Shown piece after piece: positions 41,250 through 50,461 of a stretch of DNA of 64,000 nt (its first letter is position 1; the number at the start of each line of letters is the position of its first letter). The notes under the pieces were generated by a model that had not been told where the DNA came from, did not search any database, and saw only the letters and a program-made list of their open reading frames with translations. Position numbers and translations under genes: made by a program. This DNA is from J095 sp964517605 (lineage in GTDB: Bacteria; Chloroflexota; Anaerolineae; 4572-78; J111), in contig CAZFCE010000004.1 in NCBI GenBank assembly GCA_964517605.1, positions 62,001-126,000 on the forward strand. The letters are read 5' to 3'.

Positions 41250-44200
41250 TTACCGCGCCGGCAGAGTAGCCGATACAGGGCCATCACCCTGGCCGCTGGG
41301 TTGAAAAGCCTCGTCGCCAGCCGTGGAACCCACCGGGCCAGACAGATTGTTGTTTTCGTCACTCTCTCGCACCGCGCCGAAACTGGAGGTGTAATCCACC
41401 GAGTCTACATAGCCGTACACCTGCGCACCCGTAGGAAAGCTGCCGCTGCTGTACTGCGGCGCGTAGTATTTGTCGCCCACCGTCAGCGTCAACGTGTCGC
41501 CCGCCGGAATATCCACGGTCACCCCCCACACCACACCCGCCGGAGCGATGCTGTTCCACGGTTTGTTCAGCGCCGGCGTTTGGTTGGGGTTAAAGTAAAC
41601 ATCCACCCAGAACGCATCCGTGACCGCCGCGTTCCCTTGGTTTTTGAGTTTGACGGTGATGTTCCCCCCCGCCGCGCTCAACTCGGTAATGACCAGATCG
41701 GGCGCAGAGACAAAGTTTTTGGCGATAAGCGGCAGGTAGATTTCGCGGCCTGTCGCCACTGTTTGGTTGGCCAGGGTGTAACTGACCATCTGGCTCAGGT
41801 TGCCCCGCGCTGTGGCCGTAACCACGTAACTACCGCTGATAGTGTTAGCTGTGACCACCTGAATAGCCGCCCCTCCGCTGATGGTGGCGGTGTAAATGGC
41901 CGGTTTGATACCGGCACCACTATTCGGCCCGGTGAAGACCACCTGCCCGCCGTCCACCGGTTCGGTGTAGGCGCTGGTGACGGTAAGGGTCAGCGGATTG
42001 GTAAAGGCGGTGTTGACAGAAGCGATCTGGTCGCTGCCGCCGCCGTAGGTCAGGCTGAAACCCCGGCTCTCAAACGCGCCGATGTCGCAGGCCGCGCCTT
42101 GCGGGCGAGTGACGCCGCGTTGGTCGTCAGCCGGGCAGGCGGTAGCCTCGCCCGCGTCAATGGCCGGCGAGTTAGGTAGCAGGGCGTGCGTTTGGGTATC
42201 GCCGCCGTTATCGGTCAGCGTTCCCAGCAGGGGGTCAACCCCGATGATGTTGCTGTTTGTGCCATCGGTTAAATCGCAGGCGTTGCTGCCGGTGTCCTCA
42301 ATCAGGTTGTTGGCGTCGGCGGTGACGGTGCCGTTACAATCGCCGCCGGAGGGACTGTTGGCGATGATGGTATTGGCCAGGTTCAGCGTGCCGCCGGTGT
42401 TGATGCCGCCGCCGCCGGTGGCCGAGTTGCCGGAGAGGGTGTTGTTGGTCACCGTCAGTGTGCCGGTGCTGTAAACGCCCCCACCATTGCCACTGGCCGA
42501 GTTGCCGGAGAGGGTGCTGTTGATTATGCTCAGCGTGCCGGTGGAAAAGGCAATAGCCCCGCCGTCTCCATTTTGGGCCTGGTTGGCAATGAAGCGGGTG
42601 TTGGTGATCAGCAGGGTGCCATCTACGCCTATACCGCCGGCCGTGTTACCGGCAATATTCCCCTGAAAGAGACTGTCGCTGAGGTAAAGCTCCGGGATGC
42701 CGCTGTACGCTTCAAGGCGAAGCGCGCCATAGTTGCCGTCAGCGGTGTTGCTGATGAAGTCCGTATGGCTGATGTTCAGCACTATATCATACCCGTACAA
42801 CGCCCCGGCCCCGGCTCCGGCGGCCCGGTTTTCCTGGAAAAGGCTATCGGCCAGGGTAATAATGCTACTATTGCTGACATAAATAGCCCCGGCGCCGATG
42901 CCATAGCCGTCATCGCCGTTGCTGGTATTGCCGATAAAGCGGGAGTTGACGGCGGTTAGCCAGCCGTACGCCACCATGGCTCCGCCATAGTAGCTGGCGG
43001 TGTTGCTGAACACGCTGACATTGGTCAGGGTTATCAGGTCGCTCGCATAAATGGCCCCGCCAGACTCGGCGGTATTGCTGAACACGCTGACATTGGTCAG
43101 GATTATCGGATTGTTCGCAAAAATGGCCCCGCCATAGAAGGCGGTGTTGCTGAGTACACTAAGATTGGTCAGGGTTATCAGGCTGGCCGCATAAATGGCC
43201 CCGCCGCCATAGCCGCCTTCCCCCTGACCATCCCGCAGGGTTAGCCCGCTGATGGTCACATCGCCGTCGATATAGAAGATGCGGGAGGCGTTGTTGCCGC
43301 TGACGGTGATTGGCACTGTGCCGGTGATGGTCAGGGCTTTGTCGATGGTAATCTGACCGGTGGTGAGGGTGATGGTTTGCCCGTTGAGTGAAGCGTCAAA
43401 ATCGATGATGCCGCCCGAACAGATATCACCCACCGCCTGCCGCAATGAGCCGGCCCCGCTGTCGTTGGTGTTTTGCACGGTGATGGGGTTGAAACAGGTG
43501 TTGGTCAGGGGAGGGTAGCTGAGGATAGGGGTCAGGTTGCCCCGCGCCGTGGCCGTCACCACGTAACTGCCGACTACTGTATTGGCCGTAACCACCTGCG
43601 TTACCTCTCCGCCGCTGATGGTGGCGTGGTAAACGGCCGGGTTGATACTGGCCCCGCTGTCCGGCCCGGTAAAGGTTACCTGCCCGCCGTCCACCGGCTC
43701 GGTGTAGGCGCTGGTTACGGTTAAGGTCAACGGGCTGGCAAAGGCCGTATCAATGATGGTGCTCTCGTTACCGCCGCCGCCGAGCGTCAGGCTGAAGCCC
43801 CGGCTCTCAAACGCGCCGATGTCGCAGGTCGCGCTTTGCGGCCGGGCGATGCCGCGCTGGTCGAGGTTGTTGACCGGGGCGGCCGCGCAGGTGGCATCAT
43901 CGCCCGCATCAATAGCCGGGGAGCCGGGAAGCAGGGCGTGCGTTTGGGTATCGCCGCCATTATCAGCCAGCGTTCCCAGTAAGGGGGCACTCCCGATGAG
44001 GTTGCCGTTTGTGCCATCGGTTAAACCGCAGGCGTTGATGCCGGTACTCTCAATCAGGTTGTTGGCGCTGGCGGGGTCGATGGAGCCGGGGCCGCTACAA
44101 TCGCCGCCGGAGAGGCTGTTGGCGATGATGGTGTTGACGAGCTTCAGGGTATCGTTGTTGGTGGAGATGCCGCCGCCGTCGCCGGCCGAGTTGCCGGAGA

Positions 44201-45497
44201 GGGTACTGTTGGTCATGGTCAGCGTGCCACCGACGCCGTAGTTGAAGATACCACCGCCGGCGCCGTTGACTGAGTTGCCGGAGAAGGTGCTGTTGGTCAC
44301 GGTCAACGTGCCGCTGCCGTTGTTGATGCCGCCGCCGGAGTTGGCCGAGTTGCCGGAGAAGGTGCTGTTGATCACCATCAGCGCGCCACTGTTGTCGATG
44401 CCGCCGCCGTTGTTGGTGGTAGTTGAGTTGCCAGAGAGGGTGCTGTTGGCTACGATCAGGTTGCCATCGTTCAAGATGCCGCCACCGGCACTTTCGGCCG
44501 AGTTACCGGAGAGGGTGCTGTTGGTCACGGTCAGCGTGCCACTTTTGTTGAAGATGCCGCCGCCACCGAAGGTGGCTGAGTTGCTGATGAGGGTGCTATT
44601 CTGCACAGTCAGGTCGCTCTCATTGTAAATGCCGCCGCCGTCCTGGTCGGCCGAGTTGCCGGAGAGGGTGCTGTTGGTCACGGTCAGCACGCCTGTATAG
44701 TTGTAGATGCCGCCGCCGTAGAATAAGGCGGTGTTGTCGGAGAAGGTGCTGTCCTGTACGGTTAAGGTCCCTTCGTTGTTGATGCCGCCGCCGCCGTAGC
44801 TGTTGGCCGAGTTGCCGGAGAAGGTGCTGTTGGTCACGGTCAGGTCGCCTGCGTTGTAGACGCCGCCGCCTCCGGCGGTGTTGGCCGAGTTGCCGGAGAA
44901 GGTGCTGTTGGTCACGGTCAGGTTGCTTTTGTTGTAGATGCCGCCGCCCTCGAAGTTGGCCGAATTGCCGGAGAAGGTGCTGTTGGTCACGGTCAGGTTG
45001 CCTTCATTGTAGATGCCGCCACCCTGTAAGATGGTTACGTTGCCGGAGAGGGTGCTGTCCTGTACCGTTAATGTCCCTTCGTTGTAGATACCGCCGCCGT
45101 TATTCGAGTTGGTCGTGCCGCTGATGATACTCAGCCCGCTCAGGGTGACCACGCCGCTGGCCCCAATGTGGAAAACGCGGTCGGCGGTGTTGCCGCTGAC
45201 GGTAATTGGCACTGTGCCGGTGATGGTCAGGGATTTGTCAAGGAGAATCTCCCCGGTGATGAGGGTGATGGTTTGCCCGGTCAGCCCGGCGGCAAAGTCA
45301 ATGGTCCCGCCGGTATCCACATCGGTAACACATTGCCGCAAAGTACCGGCTCCGCTGTCACCAGAAGCGGTGACGGTGCAGGTTGGCCCGGCGGCGCGGG
45401 CAATTGGTGCGCCCCATAACAGCAGCCAGGCCAGGCCCAGAACCAGGCCGGTAATTAACAATGAGCGAATCGAGATGGCATTAGACGAAAGAGACAT
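41250..45497 (-). CDS. Large secreted beta-helix (PMP-like) protein with CARDB-like end
   Basis: A 1415-residue protein with an N-terminal signal peptide (SLLITGLVLGLAWLLLWGAP, cleavage after ARA). Two halves each contain a run of right-handed beta-helix coils with units like GGGIYNEGTLTV and NSTFSGNSA repeating about every 24-28 residues, followed by a choice-of-anchor Q type block (LANTIIANSPSGGDC, NLIEDTG, LLPNSPAIDAG, CDIGAFESRG). An Ig-like segment and a C-terminal CARDB-type domain (DLVITELSAAGGNITVKLKN) follow. It is probably exported and may act in adhesion or polysaccharide binding. AGGGAG precedes the ATG. No sortase motif was seen. Confidence 0.88.
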   Translation of the reverse strand: MSLSSNAISIRSLLITGLVLGLAWLLLWGAPIARAAGPTCTVTASGDSGAGTLRQCVTDVDTGGTIDFAAGLTGQTITLITGEILLDKSLTITGTVPITVSGNTADRVFHIGASGVVTLSGLSIISGTTNSNNGGGIYNEGTLTVQDSTLSGNVTILQGGGIYNEGNLTVTNSTFSGNSANFEGGGIYNKSNLTVTNSTFSGNSANTAGGGGVYNAGDLTVTNSTFSGNSANSYGGGGINNEGTLTVQDSTFSDNTALFYGGGIYNYTGVLTVTNSTLSGNSADQDGGGIYNESDLTVQNSTLISNSATFGGGGIFNKSGTLTVTNSTLSGNSAESAGGGILNDGNLIVANSTLSGNSTTTNNGGGIDNSGALMVINSTFSGNSANSGGGINNGSGTLTVTNSTFSGNSVNGAGGGIFNYGVGGTLTMTNSTLSGNSAGDGGGISTNNDTLKLVNTIIANSLSGGDCSGPGSIDPASANNLIESTGINACGLTDGTNGNLIGSAPLLGTLADNGGDTQTHALLPGSPAIDAGDDATCAAAPVNNLDQRGIARPQSATCDIGAFESRGFSLTLGGGGNESTIIDTAFASPLTLTVTSAYTEPVDGGQVTFTGPDSGASINPAVYHATISGGEVTQVVTANTVVGSYVVTATARGNLTPILSYPPLTNTCFNPITVQNTNDSGAGSLRQAVGDICSGGIIDFDASLNGQTITLTTGQITIDKALTITGTVPITVSGNNASRIFYIDGDVTISGLTLRDGQGEGGYGGGAIYAASLITLTNLSVLSNTAFYGGAIFANNPIILTNVSVFSNTAESGGAIYASDLITLTNVSVFSNTASYYGGAMVAYGWLTAVNSRFIGNTSNGDDGYGIGAGAIYVSNSSIITLADSLFQENRAAGAGAGALYGYDIVLNISHTDFISNTADGNYGALRLEAYSGIPELYLSDSLFQGNIAGNTAGGIGVDGTLLITNTRFIANQAQNGDGGAIAFSTGTLSIINSTLSGNSASGNGGGVYSTGTLTVTNNTLSGNSATGGGGINTGGTLNLANTIIANSPSGGDCNGTVTADANNLIEDTGSNACDLTDGTNSNIIGVDPLLGTLTDNGGDTQTHALLPNSPAIDAGEATACPADDQRGVTRPQGAACDIGAFESRGFSLTYGGGSDQIASVNTAFTNPLTLTVTSAYTEPVDGGQVVFTGPNSGAGIKPAIYTATISGGAAIQVVTANTISGSYVVTATARGNLSQMVSYTLANQTVATGREIYLPLIAKNFVSAPDLVITELSAAGGNITVKLKNQGNAAVTDAFWVDVYFNPNQTPALNKPWNSIAPAGVVWGVTVDIPAGDTLTLTVGDKYYAPQYSSGSFPTGAQVYGYVDSVDYTSSFGAVRESDENNNLSGPVGSTAGDEAFQPSGQGDGPVSATLPAR

Positions 45498-45600
45498 AGC
45501 TTTTTCTCCCTTGAAAATACGGGGGCGGGGGCTAGAAATCGAACCCGGCGCTAAAATAACACTCCCTGGTAAACATAAGTAACAACCTTTGCTCTCTTCA

Positions 45601-45622
45601 GCCCGAGGCGTTAGCGTCGGGC
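45601..45622. repeat. Short palindrome, dispersed-repeat type
   Basis: GCCCGA..TCGGGC with inner GC pairs around GTTA (GCCCGAGGCGTTAGCGTCGG). It lies between the beta-helix gene and its truncated relative. Elements of this form are common dispersed units in other bacterial genomes; the role is unknown. Confidence 0.5.
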
Positions 45623-45841
45623 GTCATCGGTCAATAAACAACTGCTACCTTAATTGGTAAGGAGGGGATTTCAGGTTCAAGAAAACAAAACTTTGCCTGC
45701 CAATAGCTCATTTAAGTATAAAATGGGGTCAATAACCATAAAGTTAAGATAAAAGAATCTTAAAATTGCAGGTTCTGACGGATTGCGAGGTACCTGCCGG
45801 CAATTTTTTGCCGGGCAGGCGTTAATTATGAAAGTAACTAC

Positions 45842-45876
45842 AAAAAAGGCCAACAACAGAAAATCGGTCGGCCTTT
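45842..45876. terminator. Terminator hairpin after the truncated beta-helix fragment
   Basis: AAAAAAGGCC (45842-45851) and GGCCTTT (45870-45876) form a stem; read on the minus strand it ends in TTTTTT, matching the strand of the fragment at 45894. The remaining 45498-45841 region has only the palindrome and nothing else I can identify. Confidence 0.65.
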
Positions 45877-45893
45877 ACTGTTCGGTCAGCAGG

Positions 45894-46079
45894 TCAACCA
45901 ACTCCAGTATTGGGGGTAGGGATGCCGCTGGTGGCAGTCACCGCCGACTGAATGGTGGTGTAACAGCCGCCTGCGCCGGTGAGATGGACGTACAAAGTGG
46001 CCGCCCGGACAAGCGACGCGGATAAAAGGTTCCACCATAGTATCAACCAAAAGATCAGGCTCAAACTCAGGCGGGTCAT
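45894..46079 (-). pseudogene. Truncated beta-helix/surface-protein fragment with signal peptide
   Basis: The ~60-residue product starts with a signal peptide (LSLSLIFWLILWWNLLSASL) and then ATLYVHLTGAGGCYTTIQSAV, the usual start of parallel beta-helix proteins, but it stops after about 25 more residues and is followed by a terminator. It is probably the remnant of a larger gene related to the neighbour at 41250-45497. There is no obvious ribosome site. It could instead be a short secreted peptide, though this seems less likely. Confidence 0.6.
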
Positions 46080-46319
46080 CAACTACAGGCGGATAGAGAG
46101 GGTGTTAGCTGGGTGCGACATAGGTTTTTTCTACTTTGAAAAAACTTTCAACTTGTTGTTAAGCCGCAACCTGATGCCGTTGGGGATGGATGGTTTTGGG
46201 TTGTGGCAGCCTTGGTTTTAAATAATTCGATTGATTTTTGCCATATGGTTTGCACATTGGTAGGTTTTGTCGAATTATACCAAAATAAGCAAGCGCCGTA
46301 TATAATAATTTTACCCACA

Positions 46320-46343
46320 AAAAACGCCCATAAGGGCGTTTTT
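46320..46343. terminator. Bidirectional intrinsic terminator after sdaAA
   Basis: AAAAACGCCC and GGGCGTTTTT pair around a 4-base loop. On the minus strand it lies 36 bases past the sdaAA stop and ends in six T. Confidence 0.88.
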
Positions 46344-46378
46344 GAGTGACTGCACTATAACCAGCCGGGCGTTTTTTG

Positions 46379-47266
46379 CTATTCGTGCCACTCCTTGTCT
46401 TTCCACACTAATTTAATTAACCGCCTGCCGGTAGGCGTGGCGGCCAGCCCGCCCTGCGCCGTTTCTTTAAACCGGCTGTCCATGTGGCGGCCTACCGCCG
46501 CCATGGCGTCAATCACCTCATCCGGCGGGATAACGCTTTCTATCCCGGCCAGCGCCAGATCAACGGCCACAAAACATTGAGCCGCCCCGGCGGCATTGCG
46601 CTTAACGCAGGGAATTTCTACCAGCCCGGCCACCGGATCGCACACCAGCCCCAGCATATTTTTTAAGGTGATGGCCACCGCCTGCGCCGATTGCGCCGGG
46701 CTGCCGCCCAGCAACTCAACGGCGGCCCCGGCGGCCATGGCGGCGGCGCTACCGGTTTCGGCCTGGCAGCCGCCCGCCGCCCCCGAAACGCTGGCCCGCC
46801 GCACAATCACCGTGCCAATGCCGGCGGCGGTAAACAGCGCGTTCACCACCTCGTCATCGCTAAAGTTGTAGGCTTCTTGCAACGTAAGCAGCACGCCGGG
46901 CAAAATCCCCGCCGAGCCGGCGGTGGGCGTGGCCACAATACAGCCCATGCCGGCGTTCACCTCGTTCACGGCCATGGCCCGCGCCACGGCCCGGCTTAAA
47001 ATTGGCCCGGTTACAGGCGCGTGGCGGGGCAGCCATTGCCAAAGTTTGTGGGCGTTGCCGCCGCTCATGCCGCTCAGCGATGTTACCGGATCGGCCAGGC
47101 CCTGTTCGGCGCTGCGGCGCATTACGGTGAGCCGTTGCTGCATGCGCTGCCGTAGCGCGGCGGGCGGCGTGTCACTTTGGGCGGCCTCGGCGTTGAGCAC
47201 AATTTGGCACAGCGGCAACTGTTGCGCCCCGGCTTTTTCTACCAGTTCGGCCATTGAGTTGAACAT
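46379..47266 (-). CDS. sdaAA: L-serine dehydratase alpha subunit (iron-sulfur type)
   Basis: A 295-residue catalytic subunit converting L-serine to pyruvate and ammonia. Diagnostic blocks are GMGCIVATPTAGSAGILPG, SGAAGGCQAETGSAAAMAAG and GLVCDPVAGLVEIPCVKRN; the cysteines in these blocks bind the 4Fe-4S cluster. It lies 3 bases after the beta subunit gene, so the two are one operon. Confidence 0.96.
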   Translation of the reverse strand: MFNSMAELVEKAGAQQLPLCQIVLNAEAAQSDTPPAALRQRMQQRLTVMRRSAEQGLADPVTSLSGMSGGNAHKLWQWLPRHAPVTGPILSRAVARAMAVNEVNAGMGCIVATPTAGSAGILPGVLLTLQEAYNFSDDEVVNALFTAAGIGTVIVRRASVSGAAGGCQAETGSAAAMAAGAAVELLGGSPAQSAQAVAITLKNMLGLVCDPVAGLVEIPCVKRNAAGAAQCFVAVDLALAGIESVIPPDEVIDAMAAVGRHMDSRFKETAQGGLAATPTGRRLIKLVWKDKEWHE

Positions 47267-47269
47267 GCG

Positions 47270-47953
47270 TTACTTGCTCACTTTCTGGATAATGCGCACC
47301 CAATGCACCCACGAGAAATCCAGCAGGGCCTCGACAATATCGCCGGGGATGCGTTCATCGGTTTCAATAATCATAATGGCCCGGCCGTGGCGCTGTTGCC
47401 GCTCCACCCGAAAAAAGGCAATGTTGAGGTTTTTGGCCAGCAGCCATTGGGTAACGGCGTTAATGGTGCCGGGCTGGTCATCGGCAATGACCAGCAGGGT
47501 TTGGTATTCGCCGCCAAAACTCACCGGGTAGCCCTGCACGCCGGTAATTTGTACCATGCCGCCGCCCACCGATGCGCCGGTCATCTGGATTTCCTCGCCG
47601 CCGGCAGAGAGAGTGAGCCGCACGCTGTTGGGGTGGGCGTCATCGCCCAGGTCGGTTTCGGCAAATTCAAACTCCAGCCCGGCGGCTGCCGCCAGCGCAA
47701 AACTGTACCGAATGCGCGGGTCGTCGGTGTTAAACCCCAACAGCCCGGCCACCAGAGCGCGGTCGGTGCCGTGCCCCTGGCCGGTTTGGGCAAACGAACC
47801 GTGCAGTTCAAGCCGGGCGTGGGCGGGTTGGCGGCCCAATATGGCCCGGCCCACCAGCCCCAACCGCACCGCGCCCGCCGTGTGCGAACTGGACGGCCCC
47901 ACCATAATCGGGCCGATAATATCAAAACTGGAAACATCCCTATTTGCTGACAT
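47270..47953 (-). CDS. sdaAB: L-serine dehydratase beta subunit
   Basis: A 227-residue protein beginning MSANRDVSSFDIIGPIMVGP with the SSSHTAGAVRLG motif of the beta subunit and an ACT-type domain at the C-terminus (TLLVIADDQPGTINAVTQWL near residue 155). I place the start at 47953 because the family begins here; an open extension upstream is unsupported. It partners SdaAA to form the active enzyme. Confidence 0.95.
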   Translation of the reverse strand: MSANRDVSSFDIIGPIMVGPSSSHTAGAVRLGLVGRAILGRQPAHARLELHGSFAQTGQGHGTDRALVAGLLGFNTDDPRIRYSFALAAAAGLEFEFAETDLGDDAHPNSVRLTLSAGGEEIQMTGASVGGGMVQITGVQGYPVSFGGEYQTLLVIADDQPGTINAVTQWLLAKNLNIAFFRVERQQRHGRAIMIIETDERIPGDIVEALLDFSWVHWVRIIQKVSK

Positions 47954-48048
47954 TGGCTTGCATCCATCATTAAAATTTTCAACAGTATAGCAAACGCCGG
48001 CGCAACTTTCAATTTGGGCCAAAAACGCCCCAATTGATTTTAAATTTG

Positions 48049-48078
48049 TTGGTTTGAAACCGCATCCTGTGTTATAAT
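48049..48078 (+). promoter_or_regulatory. Promoter for the Ser/Thr kinase gene
   Basis: TTGGTT (48049-48054) and a perfect TATAAT (48073-48078) with an 18-base spacer, about 50 bases before the ATG at 48129, which has GGAG 7 bases upstream. Confidence 0.68.
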
Positions 48079-48128
48079 TTGTCACTGAAAAAAATTTCGC
48101 AGGCCGATGATGTAACTGGAGCGCGTAA

Positions 48129-49355
48129 ATGGATAACTTGATTGGCCAGAAATTTGGCGGCTACGAACTAAAAGCCCTGGTGGGGGCCGGCGGGGTGGCC
48201 AGTATTTATAAAGGCTTCGATGAAAAACTGGCGCGATGGGTAGCCATTAAGGTGGTGCCCATTCTGGTTTCGGCGGGCCACAACGAGGAAACGCAGTTGG
48301 CCCGTTTCCGGCTGGAGGCCCAGGCCATTGCCGCGTTGCGCCACCGCAACATCCTCACTATTTACGGCTACGGCGAGGAAGAAAGCTGGGCCTACATTGT
48401 GATGGAATACGTGCCCGGCGGCTCGCTGAAGGACCGCACCAAACCGGGCGAACCGATGGGCTGGGACGCGGCGCTCAACATCATCATTCCCGTGTCCGAG
48501 GCGCTGGCCTTTGCCCACAAACACAACATTATCCACCGCGATATTAAACCGGCCAACATTTTAATGCCGCAGGATGATTGGCCGTTGCTGGCCGATTTTG
48601 GCCTGGCCAAAATGGAGCACACCAGCCGCCCCAACCTGACCATGCCCGGCCAGATATTGGGCACTATGGCCTACGCCGCCCCGGAGCAAATCCAGGAAAG
48701 CGAAATTGATGGCCGGATTGATATTTACTCGCTGGCCATTGTGCTGTACGAATTGCTCACCGGCAAACTGCCGTTTGAGGGCGAAACCTCGTTTGACTTT
48801 TTAATGGCCCGCCTCACCGAACCGCCCCGGCCCCTGCTGGATGCCAACCCCAACGCGCCGGCGGTGTTTGTGCCAATTCTGGAAAAGGCGCTGGCGCAAG
48901 ACCCGGCGGAGCGGTACCAAACCATGGACGAGTTCTCCAAAACGCTCATCGAGGTGCGCCGCCGGCTGCGGGTAGAAGAGTACAACCGCACCTACGAGCC
49001 AACCTCGGTGATGAGCACCGAGCAACTCCGGCAAACGCGGGCGTTTCTCAAACTCACCTCCACCGGGCATCAAATTCGCGCCAACAACCAGCCGGAATTA
49101 ATGGTGGGCCGCGCCTTTAAAAAGAACAAACCGGATATTGATTTGGAACCGCACGGCGGCACGCAGGCCGGGGTTTCGCGGCAGCATGGCCGGCTGATTT
49201 GCCAGAACAACCAGTGGTTTGTAGAAGATTTGGGCAGCACCAACGGCACATTTGTAAACGGCAGCAAAATTGTGGCGCACCAACCCGCCGCCATTCACAA
49301 AGGCGATATTATCCGGTTTGGGCAGATTGAACTGGAATTTTGTCTGGAAAATTAA
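48129..49355 (+). CDS. Ser/Thr protein kinase with C-terminal FHA domain
   Basis: A 408-residue Hanks-type kinase. N-lobe: LVGAGGVASIYKGFD glycine loop and catalytic VAIKVV lysine; catalytic loop HRDIKPANIL; DFGLAKM activation start; and APEQIQ in the activation segment. The kinase ends near residue 280. The C-terminal ~110 residues form an FHA domain (LMVGRAFKKNKPDIDLE, SRQHGRLI, LGSTNGTFVNGSK). There is no transmembrane segment, so it is cytoplasmic and may bind its own phosphorylated form or partner proteins. It lies in a single-gene unit with a terminator after it. Confidence 0.95.
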   Translation: MDNLIGQKFGGYELKALVGAGGVASIYKGFDEKLARWVAIKVVPILVSAGHNEETQLARFRLEAQAIAALRHRNILTIYGYGEEESWAYIVMEYVPGGSLKDRTKPGEPMGWDAALNIIIPVSEALAFAHKHNIIHRDIKPANILMPQDDWPLLADFGLAKMEHTSRPNLTMPGQILGTMAYAAPEQIQESEIDGRIDIYSLAIVLYELLTGKLPFEGETSFDFLMARLTEPPRPLLDANPNAPAVFVPILEKALAQDPAERYQTMDEFSKTLIEVRRRLRVEEYNRTYEPTSVMSTEQLRQTRAFLKLTSTGHQIRANNQPELMVGRAFKKNKPDIDLEPHGGTQAGVSRQHGRLICQNNQWFVEDLGSTNGTFVNGSKIVAHQPAAIHKGDIIRFGQIELEFCLEN

Positions 49356-49393
49356 CCAACCGGCCTGTTGTTGATTTGCCGGTAACTTATTTT

Positions 49394-49432
49394 GAGGAGT
49401 TCTCGCACCCGGAGACTCCTCGCTTTATTTTT
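49394..49432 (+). terminator. Terminator after the kinase gene
   Basis: GAGGAGTTCTC (49394-49404) with GAGACTCCTC (49412-49421), one mismatch or bulge, followed by a T-rich CTTTATTTTT. Confidence 0.78.
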
Positions 49433-49441
49433 GGTGACTGA

Positions 49442-50461
49442 ATGATTTTTAGATTACGCCTGTTAACTTTTTTACTGGCCGGCCTGCTTGGTTTGGCCGG
49501 TTGCGCCGCCGCTGCTTCGTCAGCTTTACCCACGGCGACAGCGGTTACGCTGCCGGTTGCCGCCGTTACCGCCACCAAAGTTCCCACCGTCACACCGTTA
49601 CCGGTGGCTACCGCCACCACAACCCCCACCGCCGCGCCCACGGTAACACCCTCGGCCACGCCCGCCGCCATTCGGCAGGTGGTGCTTATTACCATTGATG
49701 GCTTGCGCCCCGACGCGCTGGCCGCCGCCAATGCGCCCAATCTGGCGGCGCTGCGGCAGGCCGGAGCCTTTAGCGCGGCGGCCAAAGCGGTGCTGCCCAG
49801 CGTTACGCTGGTTAACCACGCCAGTATTCTGGGCGGCATGTCGCCGGCCAAACACGGCATCACCTGGAACGACGATAAACACCCCGCCGACGCCATTATC
49901 ACCGGCCCCACCCTGTTCAGCGTGGCGCACGAGGCCGGGCTATCAACCGCTATGGTGGTGGGCAAGAAAAAATTCAGCCATTTGGTGATTCCCGGCACGG
50001 TTGACCAGTACGTTTACGCCGGGTATCTGGATGCGCAGGTGGCCGGCAAAGCCATTGACATAATCAACGCCGGGTTGCCCAACGTGCTGTTCATCCACCT
50101 GCCCAATGTTGATTCGGCGGGGCATCTCACCGGCTGGATGTCGGCGGGGCAATTGCTGGCCGTTGCCGGCGCCGATACCGAAATTGGCAAAATTGTGGCG
50201 GCGTTAAAAACCAACAATTATTGGGATAACACGCTGCTGTTGATTACCGCCGACCACGGCGGCAGCGACAAGGCCCACGGCAGCGCCTCACCGGAGGATA
50301 CCACGGTGCCCTGGCTGGCGGTTGGCCCCGGCGTGCCGGCGGGCAAAACCCTGCTAACGCCCATTGTGGCCTACGATACCGCCGCCACTGTGCTGTTTGC
50401 GCTTAAATTGCCCATCCCGCCCGGTTGGGATGGCAAGCCCGTGCGGGAGATTTTTAAGTGA
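49442..50461 (+). CDS. Lipoprotein type I phosphodiesterase/alkaline-phosphatase-family protein
   Basis: A 339-residue protein with a lipoprotein signal (LLAGLLGLAGC, lipid cysteine near residue 21) and a Thr/Pro/Ala-rich linker to about residue 75. The catalytic domain begins QVVLITIDGLRPDAL and has VDSAGH and ITADHGGSD, the metal-binding motifs of the nucleotide pyrophosphatase/phosphodiesterase fold. The nucleophile is likely in VTLVNHASILGGM. It is anchored on the outer face of the membrane and hydrolyses a phospho-ester of unknown identity. Its stop overlaps the next start (TGATG). Confidence 0.88.
   Translation: MIFRLRLLTFLLAGLLGLAGCAAAASSALPTATAVTLPVAAVTATKVPTVTPLPVATATTTPTAAPTVTPSATPAAIRQVVLITIDGLRPDALAAANAPNLAALRQAGAFSAAAKAVLPSVTLVNHASILGGMSPAKHGITWNDDKHPADAIITGPTLFSVAHEAGLSTAMVVGKKKFSHLVIPGTVDQYVYAGYLDAQVAGKAIDIINAGLPNVLFIHLPNVDSAGHLTGWMSAGQLLAVAGADTEIGKIVAALKTNNYWDNTLLLITADHGGSDKAHGSASPEDTTVPWLAVGPGVPAGKTLLTPIVAYDTAATVLFALKLPIPPGWDGKPVREIFK

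Noticed and set aside
41250..45497. Repeats in the beta-helix gene as CRISPR or mobile element
   Set aside because: They are in-frame coil repeats of a long open frame with a signal peptide.
45525..45562. tRNA-like stretch with a GGTTCGATTTC segment on the minus strand
   Set aside because: The T-arm stem does not pair and no acceptor, D or anticodon arm can be built.
45783..46025. Plus-strand 80-codon frame
   Set aside because: It lies antisense to the truncated beta-helix fragment and has no family resemblance or ribosome site.
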